Shown: positions 1 to 8,761, numbered from the stretch's first letter. The stretch is 13,651 bases of DNA from Phytomonas francai (GCA_001766655.1 MJCC01000001.1:1351551-1365201), one strand, 5' to 3'. Translations and numbers: made by a program. The notes: generated by a model not told the origin, from the sequence alone.

Positions 1-1
1 G

Positions 2-1585
2 GCGGCCCCCCCGACCTGCCGCGCGGCCGCCGCCCGGCCCTTCCACCGCGCGGTCGTCCTCGGCGCCGGCGCCGTTGGCGCCTCGCTCGCGTTTCTCCTC
101 GTCCAGCATGGGCTGCGGGTATGGCTCGTGGAGCCGTGCCCCTCGCGGCAGCAGCGGGTCCTCGCGCACATCCGCGCGGAGATCTTCGCGGCGGTTCGCG
201 CCGGGCTCTTCCCGAGCCCCGCCGGCGCGAGGTTCCTCCTCTCGCGGCTCTCGGTCGTCTGTGGCCGGTACGAGGAGCTCCCCGAGGTCTTCACGGGCGC
301 CGATATCGTCTTCGAGTGCACGACGGAGTCGCTGTCGGCGAAGCGGCGGATCTTTTCGTATCTCGAGCGCGTCTGCGCTCCCTCGTGCGTGCTCGCGGTC
401 GGCTCCGGGTCGGTCGACGTGTCGTGCCTGGCGCCCGCGGTGAGCCACCCGGAGCGGGTCCTCGGCACGCACTTCTACCCCCCCGCGAACGAGAGCCCGC
501 TGCTCGAACTCTCGCGTCTCCCCTGCACCGACGACGTCTGCCTCCATCGCGTCCTCGTGCTCAGCGACCGGCTGAGCAAACACGTCGTGCTGACGCGCGG
601 GGGCGGGGGGGGGCACCTCGGGATGCTGCTCCTGCTCGCGGGGCTGTGCCAGGCCTATGCGATGCTCGAGGACGGCTGCTTCCCCCACGAGGTCGACGCC
701 GTCCTGAAGAAGCGGCTCAACTTCGCCTTCGGCCTCTTCGAGGTGGAGGACATCGTCGGCCTCGATGTGACGGCCGTGGCGCGGGCGAACTTGCCGGCGG
801 GGCGGCTGCCCCCCCGCGCGGTCTGCGACCTCGCCGACGAGCTCGTCGCGGCGGGCCTCGTCGGGCGGAAGCGGGGGGAGGGGTGGTACCGGTACAAGGG
901 GAGGCTGCCCTCGCACGCGGGGGGGGGGGAGCGGGAGGGCGACGCGGGCCCGGAGGGCGGCGACCTCGCCGACGAGGAGGCCCTCGCCGCGTCGGTCGTG
1001 CGCGTGAACGCGGGAAGCATCGCCGCGGCGGCTCGCGGGGGGAGGTCCGGCGACGCCGCGGATGAGGCCGTGCTGCCTTTTAAACCCAAGCCGATGGCCT
1101 CCACGTCGGTTTGGAACCCGATCGAGTGGCGGCTGTCCAACCTCCTTCCAGGGGGCGAGTGGCAGACGTTGTTCGCAACCCACTCGATGTCCACCGTGCA
1201 CAACCGAGGTGTGGAGAAGCGAATTTTGAAAACAAGCAAACGCAAAGGATTCCAACGCCGTTACATCACTGAGGAGGAGATAATTGACCGCATTTTACTC
1301 GCTATGATTAATGAGGCCGCCAGATTGCTTGGAGAGGGCATAGTTGAGGCCCCAAGTGACGTCGACTGTGTGAGTGTCTACGCCCTTGGCTTTCCGGGCT
1401 GGAAAGGTGGCCTGCTGTACTATGCTGACAAGGAGCTTGGGATCGATAAGATACTGAAAAGAATGGAGATTATCCGTCTTGCATTAGGAAAGGATGCCTT
1501 TCCAGAACCTTGCGGAGTCTTACTAGACATGCAAAAGCAGAAGTTATCATTTGCGAGCCGATTTAGTGGTTCAACCAATTCCTAA
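2..1585 (+). CDS. Beta-oxidation multifunctional protein, 3-hydroxyacyl-CoA dehydrogenase part (5' end missing)
   Basis: The reading frame is open from base 2, so the gene begins before the window; the GTG at 128 is not a start. Just before it, bases 53-124 encode a Rossmann NAD-binding segment with a GAGAVG motif followed by a hydrophobic helix, as in 3-hydroxyacyl-CoA dehydrogenases, which oxidise the 3-hydroxy group of acyl-CoA with NAD. Next come ADIVFECTTE, then GTHFYPP...LLEL (bases about 467-514), which holds the expected catalytic His and Glu. GLFEVEDIVGLDV and GRKRGEGWYRYKG close the first C-terminal domain. A low-complexity linker of roughly 100 residues follows (bases about 910-1240), then a second C-terminal domain (NEAARLL, GFPGWKGG, about 1260-1500). 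Two such domains are typical of multifunctional enzymes of the peroxisomal/glycosomal MFE-1 or mitochondrial TFE-alpha kind, so an enoyl-CoA hydratase domain is expected upstream (inference). The C-terminus is TNS, not a usual PTS1 signal, so location is uncertain. The first 1080 bases are extremely GC-rich. Confidence 0.85.
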   Translation, partial: AAPPTCRAAAARPFHRAVVLGAGAVGASLAFLLVQHGLRVWLVEPCPSRQQRVLAHIRAEIFAAVRAGLFPSPAGARFLLSRLSVVCGRYEELPEVFTGADIVFECTTESLSAKRRIFSYLERVCAPSCVLAVGSGSVDVSCLAPAVSHPERVLGTHFYPPANESPLLELSRLPCTDDVCLHRVLVLSDRLSKHVVLTRGGGGGHLGMLLLLAGLCQAYAMLEDGCFPHEVDAVLKKRLNFAFGLFEVEDIVGLDVTAVARANLPAGRLPPRAVCDLADELVAAGLVGRKRGEGWYRYKGRLPSHAGGGEREGDAGPEGGDLADEEALAASVVRVNAGSIAAAARGGRSGDAADEAVLPFKPKPMASTSVWNPIEWRLSNLLPGGEWQTLFATHSMSTVHNRGVEKRILKTSKRKGFQRRYITEEEIIDRILLAMINEAARLLGEGIVEAPSDVDCVSVYALGFPGWKGGLLYYADKELGIDKILKRMEIIRLALGKDAFPEPCGVLLDMQKQKLSFASRFSGSTNS

Positions 1586-1967
1586 CTTCGATTTCTTCAT
1601 CTAGGCGAATTCTCATCGTCCCGTTGTTACGGTATGGCTTCTGTTTTGATATTGACATGGTGCGTTTTTGTGCTGCTGATTCAAATAGTAGATGACGAAT
1701 AACAACAGCATACTAGCAGAGCGAGAAGGATACGTTGGAGTTAATCTTTTTTTTTTTTTTTTTCATGGAATGCCTAAGTACATGTTCTGTGGGCTATAAA
1801 CCTCTAAGAGGATGACGTCACGGTATCAACCTATCTACCTCATTATCTTCCTTTTGTCAACTCCTGCTTTTAATCGACTTACTGTTTGATTCATACTGGG
1901 TTTTATTCCCTCCTCCCCTTTTTTTAAAACAACAAAAAAGATCATTTCTCAAATAGAGGAGGGTAAA
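1586..1967. other. Intergenic region with a long T run
   Basis: This AT-richer stretch holds the presumed 3' UTR of the dehydrogenase gene and the leader region of the next gene. A run of 17 T lies at 1747-1763, followed by the first AG at 1777-1778. That could be an alternative trans-splice acceptor, but it would give a leader with short upstream ORFs (for example an ATG at 1782 closing after five codons). I see no protein gene or RNA gene here. Confidence 0.5.
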
Positions 1968-1991
1968 ATTTTTTTATTATCTTTCTTTCAG
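1968..1991 (+). promoter_or_regulatory. Predicted spliced-leader trans-splice acceptor for the MPP alpha gene
   Basis: A T-rich pyrimidine tract ends in CTTTCTTTCAG, with AG at 1990-1991. It is the first AG after the tract and would leave a 25-base leader before the ATG at 2017, with no other ATG in between. This is inferred from the kinetoplastid rule of polypyrimidine tract plus first AG. Confidence 0.7.
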
Positions 1992-2016
1992 ATATTGAAT
2001 TCAAATCCTACTTCGA

Positions 2017-3426
2017 ATGTTTCGCCGTGGTCGTTTAGTTCGAGGTATTGTTGACAAGGTCACAAAAGAGAACTTCACCATTTCACGTCTTAGTAATGGC
2101 CTACGTGTGGTTACTGCCGACGACGGCGGTGGTATCACTGGCATGGGACTCTTTATGCTGAACGGGTCCAAGTTCGAGGACGCCTCGAGCGCCGGCGCCG
2201 CGGCCGTTTTCGAGTCTATGCCGCTTGGCAGCAACCAGCTACTTAGCGGAAAGGAGGTTAGCGAGACGCTAGGGATGTTCGGGAACGCCTTTCGGGTCAC
2301 CAACAACAAGGAGGCGATGAGCGTCATGCTCATGCTACCGCGTTATCACGCAAGGGACGGTCTGGAGCTGCTCAACGCCATGTGCTTACACCCAACGCGT
2401 GACCCTAACGAGTTCGAGGCGGCAAAAGCGAAGACGATGCAGCGCGCGACGATGATGGAACGGGATGCCTCCGGGATGTGCTTTGAGCTTGTCCACGAGG
2501 CCGGCTGGGATGGGAAGGGCCTGGGCAACCCAACGAGTCCCTCGCCCGAGGCCCTTGAAAGTCTCACCCTGGAGTCTTTTACGACGTTTTATCGCCGCTC
2601 CACCCGCCCGGATCGGACGGTTCTCGCCGCCACGGGGGTTTCCGACCATGACGCCTTTGCCCTCCTCACCGAGCAGGTTTTCCAGTTCGACTACGATGAT
2701 ACGCCGTTCGACTTCCCGGTTCACCCCTACACCGGCGGCGTTCGTCTTATGCAGAAGACCGAGGCCCCCGAGAGTATGCTCAAGTTTCAGGAAAAGAACC
2801 TTAGCCACATGGCGCTCTTCTTCCAGGGCATCCCCATGTCCCACCCGGATTACTACACCGTCTCCGTCATCCAGACGCTCCTCGGCGGGGGCACCTCTTT
2901 TAGCTCCGGCGGGCCCGGGAAAGGAATGCATACGAAGCTCTTCCGCGAGGTGCTCAACCGCGAGGGCGGGATTAATGGGATGGAGTGCATCACGGCGTGG
3001 TATAGCGACGGCGGGCTGATCGGGCTCTACGGCACGGCCCCACACGAGAACGCGCAGCGGCTGCTGAAGTTAATGATCTTCCAGGCCGCCACCATCCCCC
3101 AACGGGTTAGCGAGGAGTATCTCGAGATGGCGAAGAACCAGCTCAGCTCGCAGTTAATCTTGCTTGGCGAGAGCCGCGAGCAGCTGCTTAGTGATATGGG
3201 GTTCAACCTCCTCGTGCAGAATCACGTCATTACGACTCAGGAGACCATACGCGGGAGCGCGAGTGTCACTTTGGAGAGTCTGAAGGATGTCTGCGCAAAG
3301 ATGGTTGAGAAGCCAGTAACCTTTGCCGTATATGGTGAAACCAATGGTATGCCAACACAGGAACAATTAGAAGCCAGTATCAGAAAGACCTACGCTATCG
3401 CAAGGGAGAAAGAAAGTGCTCGCTAA
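2017..3426 (+). CDS. PMPCA: Mitochondrial processing peptidase alpha subunit (M16 family, non-catalytic)
   Basis: The 469-residue protein fits the M16B family, whose members are about 450-550 residues. MPP is an alpha/beta dimer in the mitochondrial matrix that removes targeting presequences from imported proteins; the alpha subunit binds the substrate and the beta subunit cuts. Residues 288-303 (LLGGGTSFSSGGPGKG) match the glycine-rich loop that marks MPP alpha, and HTKLFREVLNR follows as in the family. At residues 63-67 the zinc-site HxxEH of the beta subunit is replaced by AVFES, as expected for a non-catalytic subunit. The N-terminus (MFRRGRLVRG) is basic and resembles a mitochondrial presequence, followed by SRLSNGLRVVT, the usual start of the fold. 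The ATG at 2017 is the first after the predicted splice acceptor. A core-2 protein of respiratory complex III is a related alternative, but the intact glycine-rich loop favours MPP alpha. Confidence 0.88.
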   Translation: MFRRGRLVRGIVDKVTKENFTISRLSNGLRVVTADDGGGITGMGLFMLNGSKFEDASSAGAAAVFESMPLGSNQLLSGKEVSETLGMFGNAFRVTNNKEAMSVMLMLPRYHARDGLELLNAMCLHPTRDPNEFEAAKAKTMQRATMMERDASGMCFELVHEAGWDGKGLGNPTSPSPEALESLTLESFTTFYRRSTRPDRTVLAATGVSDHDAFALLTEQVFQFDYDDTPFDFPVHPYTGGVRLMQKTEAPESMLKFQEKNLSHMALFFQGIPMSHPDYYTVSVIQTLLGGGTSFSSGGPGKGMHTKLFREVLNREGGINGMECITAWYSDGGLIGLYGTAPHENAQRLLKLMIFQAATIPQRVSEEYLEMAKNQLSSQLILLGESREQLLSDMGFNLLVQNHVITTQETIRGSASVTLESLKDVCAKMVEKPVTFAVYGETNGMPTQEQLEASIRKTYAIAREKESAR

Positions 3427-3899
3427 TAAAAACATGAAAAGTAATCCGTAATCGACTCCATACAGGTGTTTTTTCTGTGTACTATAAGGCCTAATGGTGA
3501 TTCCCCCCCCCCCCCCCCTCTTTCCCCATCGTAGAATGAACAAATAACTAGAAACGATGAATAAGGAAGCAGAGAGTGGCACCCATGATACGAATCAATG
3601 TGAAACGGATCACAGAATTTGAGGGAGTAAACCAAAAGAGAAACCTTTGCATTTTCGTGAAATTTATCGTTCATTTTAGGGTTACTTTTGATCAAATAGG
3701 TTTTAGAGTACCAGCCTAACACACAATACCGTAATTAAAAGCTCCAGCATGCATCTATGCACGTTAGTTCTGTACTATGATTCCCCTTAGTACCTACCTT
3801 TTGGCGCAGTTCTGGATTTCGAAACTAAATCTTTTCCTTTTCTGATATGTATACTAGTCTGACTATGGATGTAATTGAATCTCGAGGGTTATTGTGTAA
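3427..3899. other. Intergenic region with a C16 run and a possible alternative acceptor
   Basis: This AT-rich gap has no convincing gene. An uninterrupted run of 16 C at 3503-3518 is part of a pyrimidine tract reaching 3528, followed by AG at 3533-3534. If spliced there, the SRP receptor mRNA would have a leader of about 410 bases with several short upstream ORFs, the first only three codons (ATG at 3537). A site much nearer the gene looks better. The C run may equally lie in the 3' UTR of the MPP gene. Confidence 0.5.
3503..3518. repeat. C16 homopolymer
   Basis: Sixteen consecutive C bases lie between genes. Such runs are prone to length error in sequencing and to length variation in nature. 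Confidence 0.9.
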
Positions 3900-3927
3900 C
3901 TATCTTCCTCCATTATTCTCCAAAAAG
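3900..3927 (+). promoter_or_regulatory. Predicted trans-splice acceptor for the SRP receptor beta gene
   Basis: A pyrimidine-rich tract at 3901-3922 is followed by its first AG at 3926-3927. This leaves a 19-base leader before the ATG at 3947. A second AG at 3938-3939 is a possible alternative, leaving seven bases. Confidence 0.6.
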
Positions 3928-3946
3928 TGTACTAAATAGCTATACG

Positions 3947-4966
3947 ATGCCTCTTGTCCGTATTCCCCTTAAATCTATGGGAGCAGATATTCCAAATTTC
4001 CAAAACTTCACAATTGGCAGCGAATCCTTTAATTCCACAACCGGTGCCTCCTTTTGGCACCATATCCATCATGAAGAGCACAACAACTTTTATCTGCTGA
4101 GGGAGACGCTGCTGCACATTGAAAAGATTTTTCCACAACTGCACGTGGTGATTGGATGGGTACGCCAGCTCGCCGTTATAACTGGGGTGGAGGAGTCCAT
4201 CGTGTGGATTTTGCTTAGTGCGTTGTTTGCCATTTTCGTCTACCGCATTATTTTCCGTGGTCTATTCAGGACCATCTTCCGCAGTCGCCGCGATCTAGTC
4301 CTGCTGATCGGTCTGCCATCGAGTGGAAAGACGGCACTGCTCTCGCAAATTGCCTACGGCTGCGTGCCCTCAACGCAAACCAGCATTCAGCCGAACCGAC
4401 TGGCGGTGGAGGCTAAAAAGGGCGGAAAGGTCGCTGTTCAGCGTACCGTTGTCGATCACCCAGGCCATCCCCGGCTGCGAGGTTCTTTGCCTAGACTCCT
4501 GGCGAGCACCAATAAGTTAGTCGTCGTGATCGATTCCATAACAATCCACGATGATCGCTATGGAGGCGCCCACGCGCTTGCCGACCTGCTCTTGGTTGTG
4601 CTCCAGTCTTCCGCGTTTTCTGGAGTAAAAGCCGTCCTGTTCGCATGCACAAAGCGAGATGAGATGACAAGCTACTCCGCGAGAGCAATTCAGAAGTTAT
4701 TGGAGATGGCGATGGCTAGAGCGTTGACATCGCGGAAAGGCGACCTAGAACGTGTTAATGTGGTGGTGGATTCGAAAGGGAAGTCCATTGGAAAGGCAGC
4801 GCACCGCAAGGATATGGACCGTGGACGCAAATTCCAAGTAGATGAACGAGGTGCCTTTTCATTTGATCAACTAGGGGTGCCGTACCGTTTTGTTGAGGTC
4901 AGCAGCTTCCCCAACGAAGCGATGCACCCGTTCAGTGCTCAGTCTGTGCTTGATTTTATAGTTTAA
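3947..4966 (+). CDS. SRPRB: Signal recognition particle receptor beta subunit (membrane-anchored GTPase)
   Basis: The start is the ATG at 3947, giving 339 residues; the open frame extends upstream to 3875 but has no ATG there and crosses the predicted splice acceptor. A single hydrophobic segment lies at about residues 84-103 (IVWILLSALFAIFVYRIIF) with basic residues after it. A small GTPase domain follows: P-loop GLPSSGKT at 122-129, DHPGHPRLR at 170-178 (the SR-beta form of the G3 motif), and TKRD at 235-238 in place of the usual NKxD. The late segment RGAFSFDQL then VPYRFVEVSS also matches the family. SR-beta anchors SR-alpha to the ER membrane, where the receptor accepts ribosome-nascent chain complexes from SRP. 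By family topology the first 84 residues would be in the ER lumen; they include a His-rich patch (WHHIHHEEH, 37-45) and two N-glycosylation sequons (NFT at 20, NST at 29). This N-terminal part is longer than in animal homologues. Confidence 0.88.
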   Translation: MPLVRIPLKSMGADIPNFQNFTIGSESFNSTTGASFWHHIHHEEHNNFYLLRETLLHIEKIFPQLHVVIGWVRQLAVITGVEESIVWILLSALFAIFVYRIIFRGLFRTIFRSRRDLVLLIGLPSSGKTALLSQIAYGCVPSTQTSIQPNRLAVEAKKGGKVAVQRTVVDHPGHPRLRGSLPRLLASTNKLVVVIDSITIHDDRYGGAHALADLLLVVLQSSAFSGVKAVLFACTKRDEMTSYSARAIQKLLEMAMARALTSRKGDLERVNVVVDSKGKSIGKAAHRKDMDRGRKFQVDERGAFSFDQLGVPYRFVEVSSFPNEAMHPFSAQSVLDFIV

Positions 4967-5381
4967 TTGGTGACCTCTCGTCCAGGCAATGTTTTATATA
5001 AAAAGAATGAAGCTGAAGTCTATTCAAGAAGAAATGATGCGAGCCTGTTGACGTGTATGTTGGTACACTGAAGAATCATATAATTTCACAACTTACATAA
5101 ACTTGTGTAAATGGGAGAAAAAAGAACTGGTGTACAATAACCAAAAGGAACAACAGTTATGAATGCCAACTGGTTCCTTTTCAAGCAGTGAAGCGAAACG
5201 CATGCATTTCGTATTTCGTTGTGAATCTTTACATTATCGATGGGGGAAAAGTGGTCCCTTTGACAGCAACTCTAGTCATTTGCTCTATTCTTCATATCTG
5301 TTATACCAAGTTTCGCTTTACTGCACAGAAGATCATTTCCGTGAATACGGTTCATTCCATCTTTACCAACTTTTTGAACGC
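4967..5381. other. Intergenic region, no gene supported
   Basis: This AT-rich gap contains presumed 3' UTR of SRPRB and leader region of the dynein gene. A short open frame from an ATG at 5163 (87 codons) is T-rich, has no pyrimidine-AG acceptor before it, and overlaps the acceptor of the next gene, so I do not call it a gene. No tRNA-like or repeated structure is visible. Confidence 0.5.
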
Positions 5382-5400
5382 TTCTTTTGCGTTCTTTCAG
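5382..5400 (+). promoter_or_regulatory. Predicted trans-splice acceptor for the IC138-like dynein gene
   Basis: The tract CTTCTTTTGCGTTCTTTCAG ends with AG at 5399-5400, leaving a 39-base leader with no ATG before the one at 5440. A second AG at 5417-5418, after a TTTTTTCCCCC run, is an alternative. The bases 5392-5405 are identical to those around the MPP acceptor (1983-1996). Confidence 0.65.
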
Positions 5401-5439
5401 ATATTTTTTCCCCCAAAGGAAATTGACCATTTGTGTTGA

Positions 5440-7227
5440 ATGCCATTGAGTTCCACGCGAGTGGTTGGGAGCTCGGCCACCCAGACGGCCAAATCGACCT
5501 CACGGACGACCCCCTCGAGCCATACGCGCAGTCTCGCGATCAGTTTCCGGAAGACGAATCGAAGCGGCGGCGAGGAGAGCGAGGTGTCGCTTCGGAATGA
5601 GGCCTCTCGCCGCGCGCAGGACCTCAAACGCGGCCTCGAGGCGGCGATCCACGTCCTCGACAACGGCGTCAACCGGACGCCGCTTCCGCTCCAGCAGCAG
5701 CGCAACCTCACCGGGCTCCGCGCGGGCGGGGTGAAGCGGGGGCTCTCCGAGGTCAGCCAGCTCACGAGCGGGGCCTTCAACGAGCTCGGGAGCTGCTACC
5801 TCCACTCCTCCTTTATGAACAGCGGGAGCTCCGAGAACTACGCGTCACACCGGGGCAGCGAGAACATCAGCTTCCTGCAGTCCTCGATGAACAAGAGCAT
5901 GGAGAACAGCATGATCGACCTGCCCAGCCTGCGGAACTCGCTGAGCCAGCCGTCCTTAACAAACGACGGGGAGGGCGCGGGGGATAAGGGGCCGCTCCCC
6001 CGCACGGGCCGAGGCGACTTCGGCAGCGACGAGAGCGGGGGCCTGCCGGCGAACGCCGCGCGGAGGGCGGCCGCGGGCGCGCCCAGGGAGGCCGCCGCGG
6101 GCGAAAAGCCGCGGCCGATGACCGAGTCCGAGTGCCGGTCCTGGGTGAACGCGAAGACGACGATCACGCTCGCCGAGACGCCCACGATCTTCCTCTACGC
6201 CCACGCCGACGATGCCGTGTCGAACGAGGACAAGGAGGAGGTCGCGCTCGTCATGGGGCGGAACAAGGAGCTGGAGGAGATCCAGGAAGCCTACCGGCTT
6301 GACGAGAACACGCGCTTTCAGTGCAAGGGCACCATCACCTTCACGAAGCCTATGAAGTCGATCCACTGTGAGGTGAAGCCGGTGGAGATGAAGGACTCCG
6401 GCGCGCTCCAGGTCACGCCGTGGATGCTAAAGGACGCCTTCGCGCCCCTCCAGGACGACGACGACGACGTCGAGGAGCCGAACTACTACGGCAGGAAGGA
6501 CGGCGAGCCCGACTCCGAGGAGGAGGAGAAGGAGATGATCAACGACATCGAGAGCACCATCCAGGGGAGCTCCGGCAACCGCGACACCAGCGAGTGGACG
6601 GACCCCTCGACGATGCACGCGTGCGGCGCGGACCTCTCGGAGCCCGGCGGCGGCAGCTCCTCCTCGACGACGGCGGATCTGTGGCTTTTGTGCGAATCCC
6701 TGCCGTCGACTCTCCGCGTGATGGAGCGGGTGGTCGTTCAGAACATCATGGAGCGCCTGCAGATGGCCTACCGCGGGATCGAAATGGACGCGCAGGAGGG
6801 CGCCCGCCTCCCCCCCATCGCCCACCGCCAGACAACGACGACGACGACGGCGACGCTGACGACGCCAACGCCGAGGCCGACGCCGACGGGCTCACCGGCG
6901 GGGGGGGGCCTCGAGGCCGAGGCCGCGCGCGAGATCCCGTCGGCGTCGGCCTCGCTTCGGGATGGGGCCGCGGGAGGGGCGGGCCTGCGGCCGGCGGCGC
7001 CCGCGCGCGACCTGCCGGAGCTCTACCTCTCGGGCGACATCACGACGCTCTGGCGGTACCACTCCCCGCTCACGCAGGGCCGCAGCGTGAACTGCATGGC
7101 GTGGAATCGAAAGCAGACCGACGTGCTCGCCGTCGGCTACGGCGTCCGGCGCGTGATTCTGCGGAAGCAGGACCACGACGAGCCCCACGGCGGCGCGGGG
7201 GAGGGGCACCGGATTCGGACCTCCGCG

Positions 7228-7260
<33 letters not shown>

Positions 7261-8328
7261 CCCGCGAAAACGGGCGGGTTGGTCTGCTTTTGGTCGCTGA
7301 AGAACCCCCTGGCGCCGGAGTTGGTGCTGGAGCTCGCGAGCGACGTGGAGATCACCTCGCTGGCGTTCTCCTTCCACCACCCGAGCCTGCTCGCGGTGGG
7401 CGATAGCTCGGGCGGCATCGTGGTCTACGACATCCTGAAGGACACCGTGGCGCCCTCGATCGTGCCCGCGGTGTCGACCGGCCTGCACACGGGCGCGGTG
7501 TGGGAGCTGAAGTGGGTGCCGGGCGGGAAGGAGCACGGGGAGTTCCTCATGTCGACCTCCGCCGACGGCCGCGTGATGCAGTGGGTGGTCGGCAAGGCCG
7601 TCGAGCGGGTCGCGCCGGACTTGATGCACCTCAAGCGGCGCCCGGGCGCGCAGGCGGAGTCCGTCTTCGTCGAGGGCGTCGACGCCGCCGACGACGCCGC
7701 GGGCTTTCGCCGCCGGCAGAAGGCCGCCGAGGACGCGGTCCTCTCGCACCAGGCGGGCGGGATGTGCTTCGACGTCTGCCCGACCGACCACGCCGTGTAC
7801 ATCGTCGGCACCGAGGACGGGTCTATTTTTCAGTGCAAGAAGAGCCAAACCGAGGTCTATGACCTGGATTACGCCCCGCACTCCGAGCTGGTCTACCGCA
7901 TCGCGTGGTCGCCTTTCAACAGCAAGTACTTTTTGACCTGCTCCGCGGACTGGACGACGCGACTTTATGAGGTCGGGCACACCGTCCAACGACTAACCTT
8001 CGACAGCGCGAATCAGGACGCGGTGCAGAACGTGGCGTGGTCGTACTGCAATGCGTTGGTGTTCGCGACGGTGTCGGGACAGGGAAATTTAGAGGTCTGG
8101 TCGATCCTGGACAATATCTACCCACGCGCCACCGTGCAGTTTGAGGATCGCCGTCGTCTGAAGACCGTGCTTTTTGCGGAGCAGGAGACGCCTGTCATCC
8201 TGGTTGGCGACGACGCTGGCGACGTGACGGTGTTTTTGCTTAAGAACTCGATCTACGGCCGTCAGGACCTAGCCGATGAGGATCAAGAAAACTGGTTAGA
8301 CGAGGTCGTTCAAAAGCAAATCGCATAG
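5440..8328 (+). CDS. IC138: Axonemal inner-arm dynein intermediate chain, IC138/WDR78 (DNAI4) type
   Basis: The 962-residue protein has a long, mostly low-complexity N-terminal half and a WD40 C-terminal half. Residues about 240-335 (TITLAETPTIF ... TPWMLKDAF) resemble the conserved pre-WD block of WDR78/IC138, and 412-446 (LWLLCESLPSTLRVMERVVVQ) the helix that follows it. WD repeats begin near LWRYHSPLTQGRSVNCMAWN (537-556) with LAVGYG, then GLVCFWSLKNP (613-623), LLAVGDSSGGIVVYDI (650-665), VWELKWV...STSADGRVMQW (687-715), VYRIAWSPFNSKYFLTCSAD (818-837) and VQNVAWS (862-868). In other flagellates IC138 is a regulatory intermediate chain of the two-headed I1/f inner-arm dynein, controlling flagellar waveform. 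Insertions split the WD region: a Gly-rich loop (about 581-612) and an Ala/Arg/Asp-rich loop (about 720-770). Acidic runs lie at 339-346 and 359-364, and a Thr/Pro run at 465-483. The start is the first ATG after the acceptor, directly after an in-frame TGA. DNAI1/DNAI2 chains are less likely because of the pre-WD block. Confidence 0.85.
6831..6870 (+). repeat. ACG-type triplet repeat encoding a Thr-rich run
   Basis: Imperfect ACG/ACA/ACC triplets within the dynein gene encode TTTTTTATLTTPT. The run lies in the linker between the conserved pre-WD block and the WD40 domain and is likely disordered. Confidence 0.7.
7234..7260 (+). repeat. (GGC)9 triplet repeat encoding nine glycines
   Basis: Nine perfect GGC triplets lie inside the dynein gene. 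They fall in a loop inserted into the first WD repeat, between GYGVRRVILRKQ and GLVCFWSLK, where length change is unlikely to break the propeller. Confidence 0.9.
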
Positions 8329-8761
8329 ATTTTTGTCTTGGGTGTAGGACCAAATCGACGGAATAAAGATATGACGTAGGGGTAGAATCCTAGCCCTCTC
8401 CTTCTCCCTTCCTCCTCGGGGAGGGGGTGGGGGAGCAGTTTGTTGTCTCACTCCATTTTTCGCGATCTGGTATTTTTGAATTCTGGGTTTTCTGTTCCAA
8501 GGATGTATTTGTAAATAAACTTCTATTGCCTGCATCTTTCCTCTTATATTCTAAAAAAAATAATTCCCCTGCCCCTGTTGCATTTTGATGGGTGCTACAC
8601 TATGTATTTAATTAGATATGGAAACGAAATATCAACACAGATAATCACCGAGAAAGGAAAAATTGTCGCGCCTGTGATAAAAGACTTCGTAATGACTTAA
8701 TTTATTCTACTGTTCCATTTTTAAAAGTTGCCTCTATTTTTATTGGGTGAAGAATTAAGTC
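8329..8761. other. Intergenic region, no gene seen
   Basis: AT-rich sequence with a pyrimidine-rich patch at 8395-8418 followed by a G-rich one (8419-8434). These are presumed 3' UTR and polyadenylation-coupled sequences. No open frame with coding character and no RNA gene is recognisable. Confidence 0.5.

Noticed and set aside
121..1065. Alternative plus-strand frame of 314 codons over the dehydrogenase gene
   Set aside because: It is Arg/Gly/Ala-rich with no motif; the other frame carries the dehydrogenase motifs.
3875..3946. Upstream extension of SRPRB from a TTG
   Set aside because: It has no ATG, includes the predicted splice acceptor and its pyrimidine tract, and is not SR-beta-like.
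5163..5426. Small 87-codon gene before the dynein gene
   Set aside because: It has no acceptor upstream, no recognisable motif, and its 3' part is the pyrimidine tract and acceptor of the dynein gene.
6420..7406. Open frame of 328 codons on the plus strand in another frame of the dynein gene
   Set aside because: It is a GC-rich shadow made of Arg/Gly/Asp repeats, while the main frame carries WD40 motifs.
6892..7989. Open frame of 365 codons on the minus strand
   Set aside because: It lies wholly inside the dynein gene, is mostly Arg/Gly/Pro/Ala-rich as expected from GC-rich antisense sequence, and has no recognisable domain.
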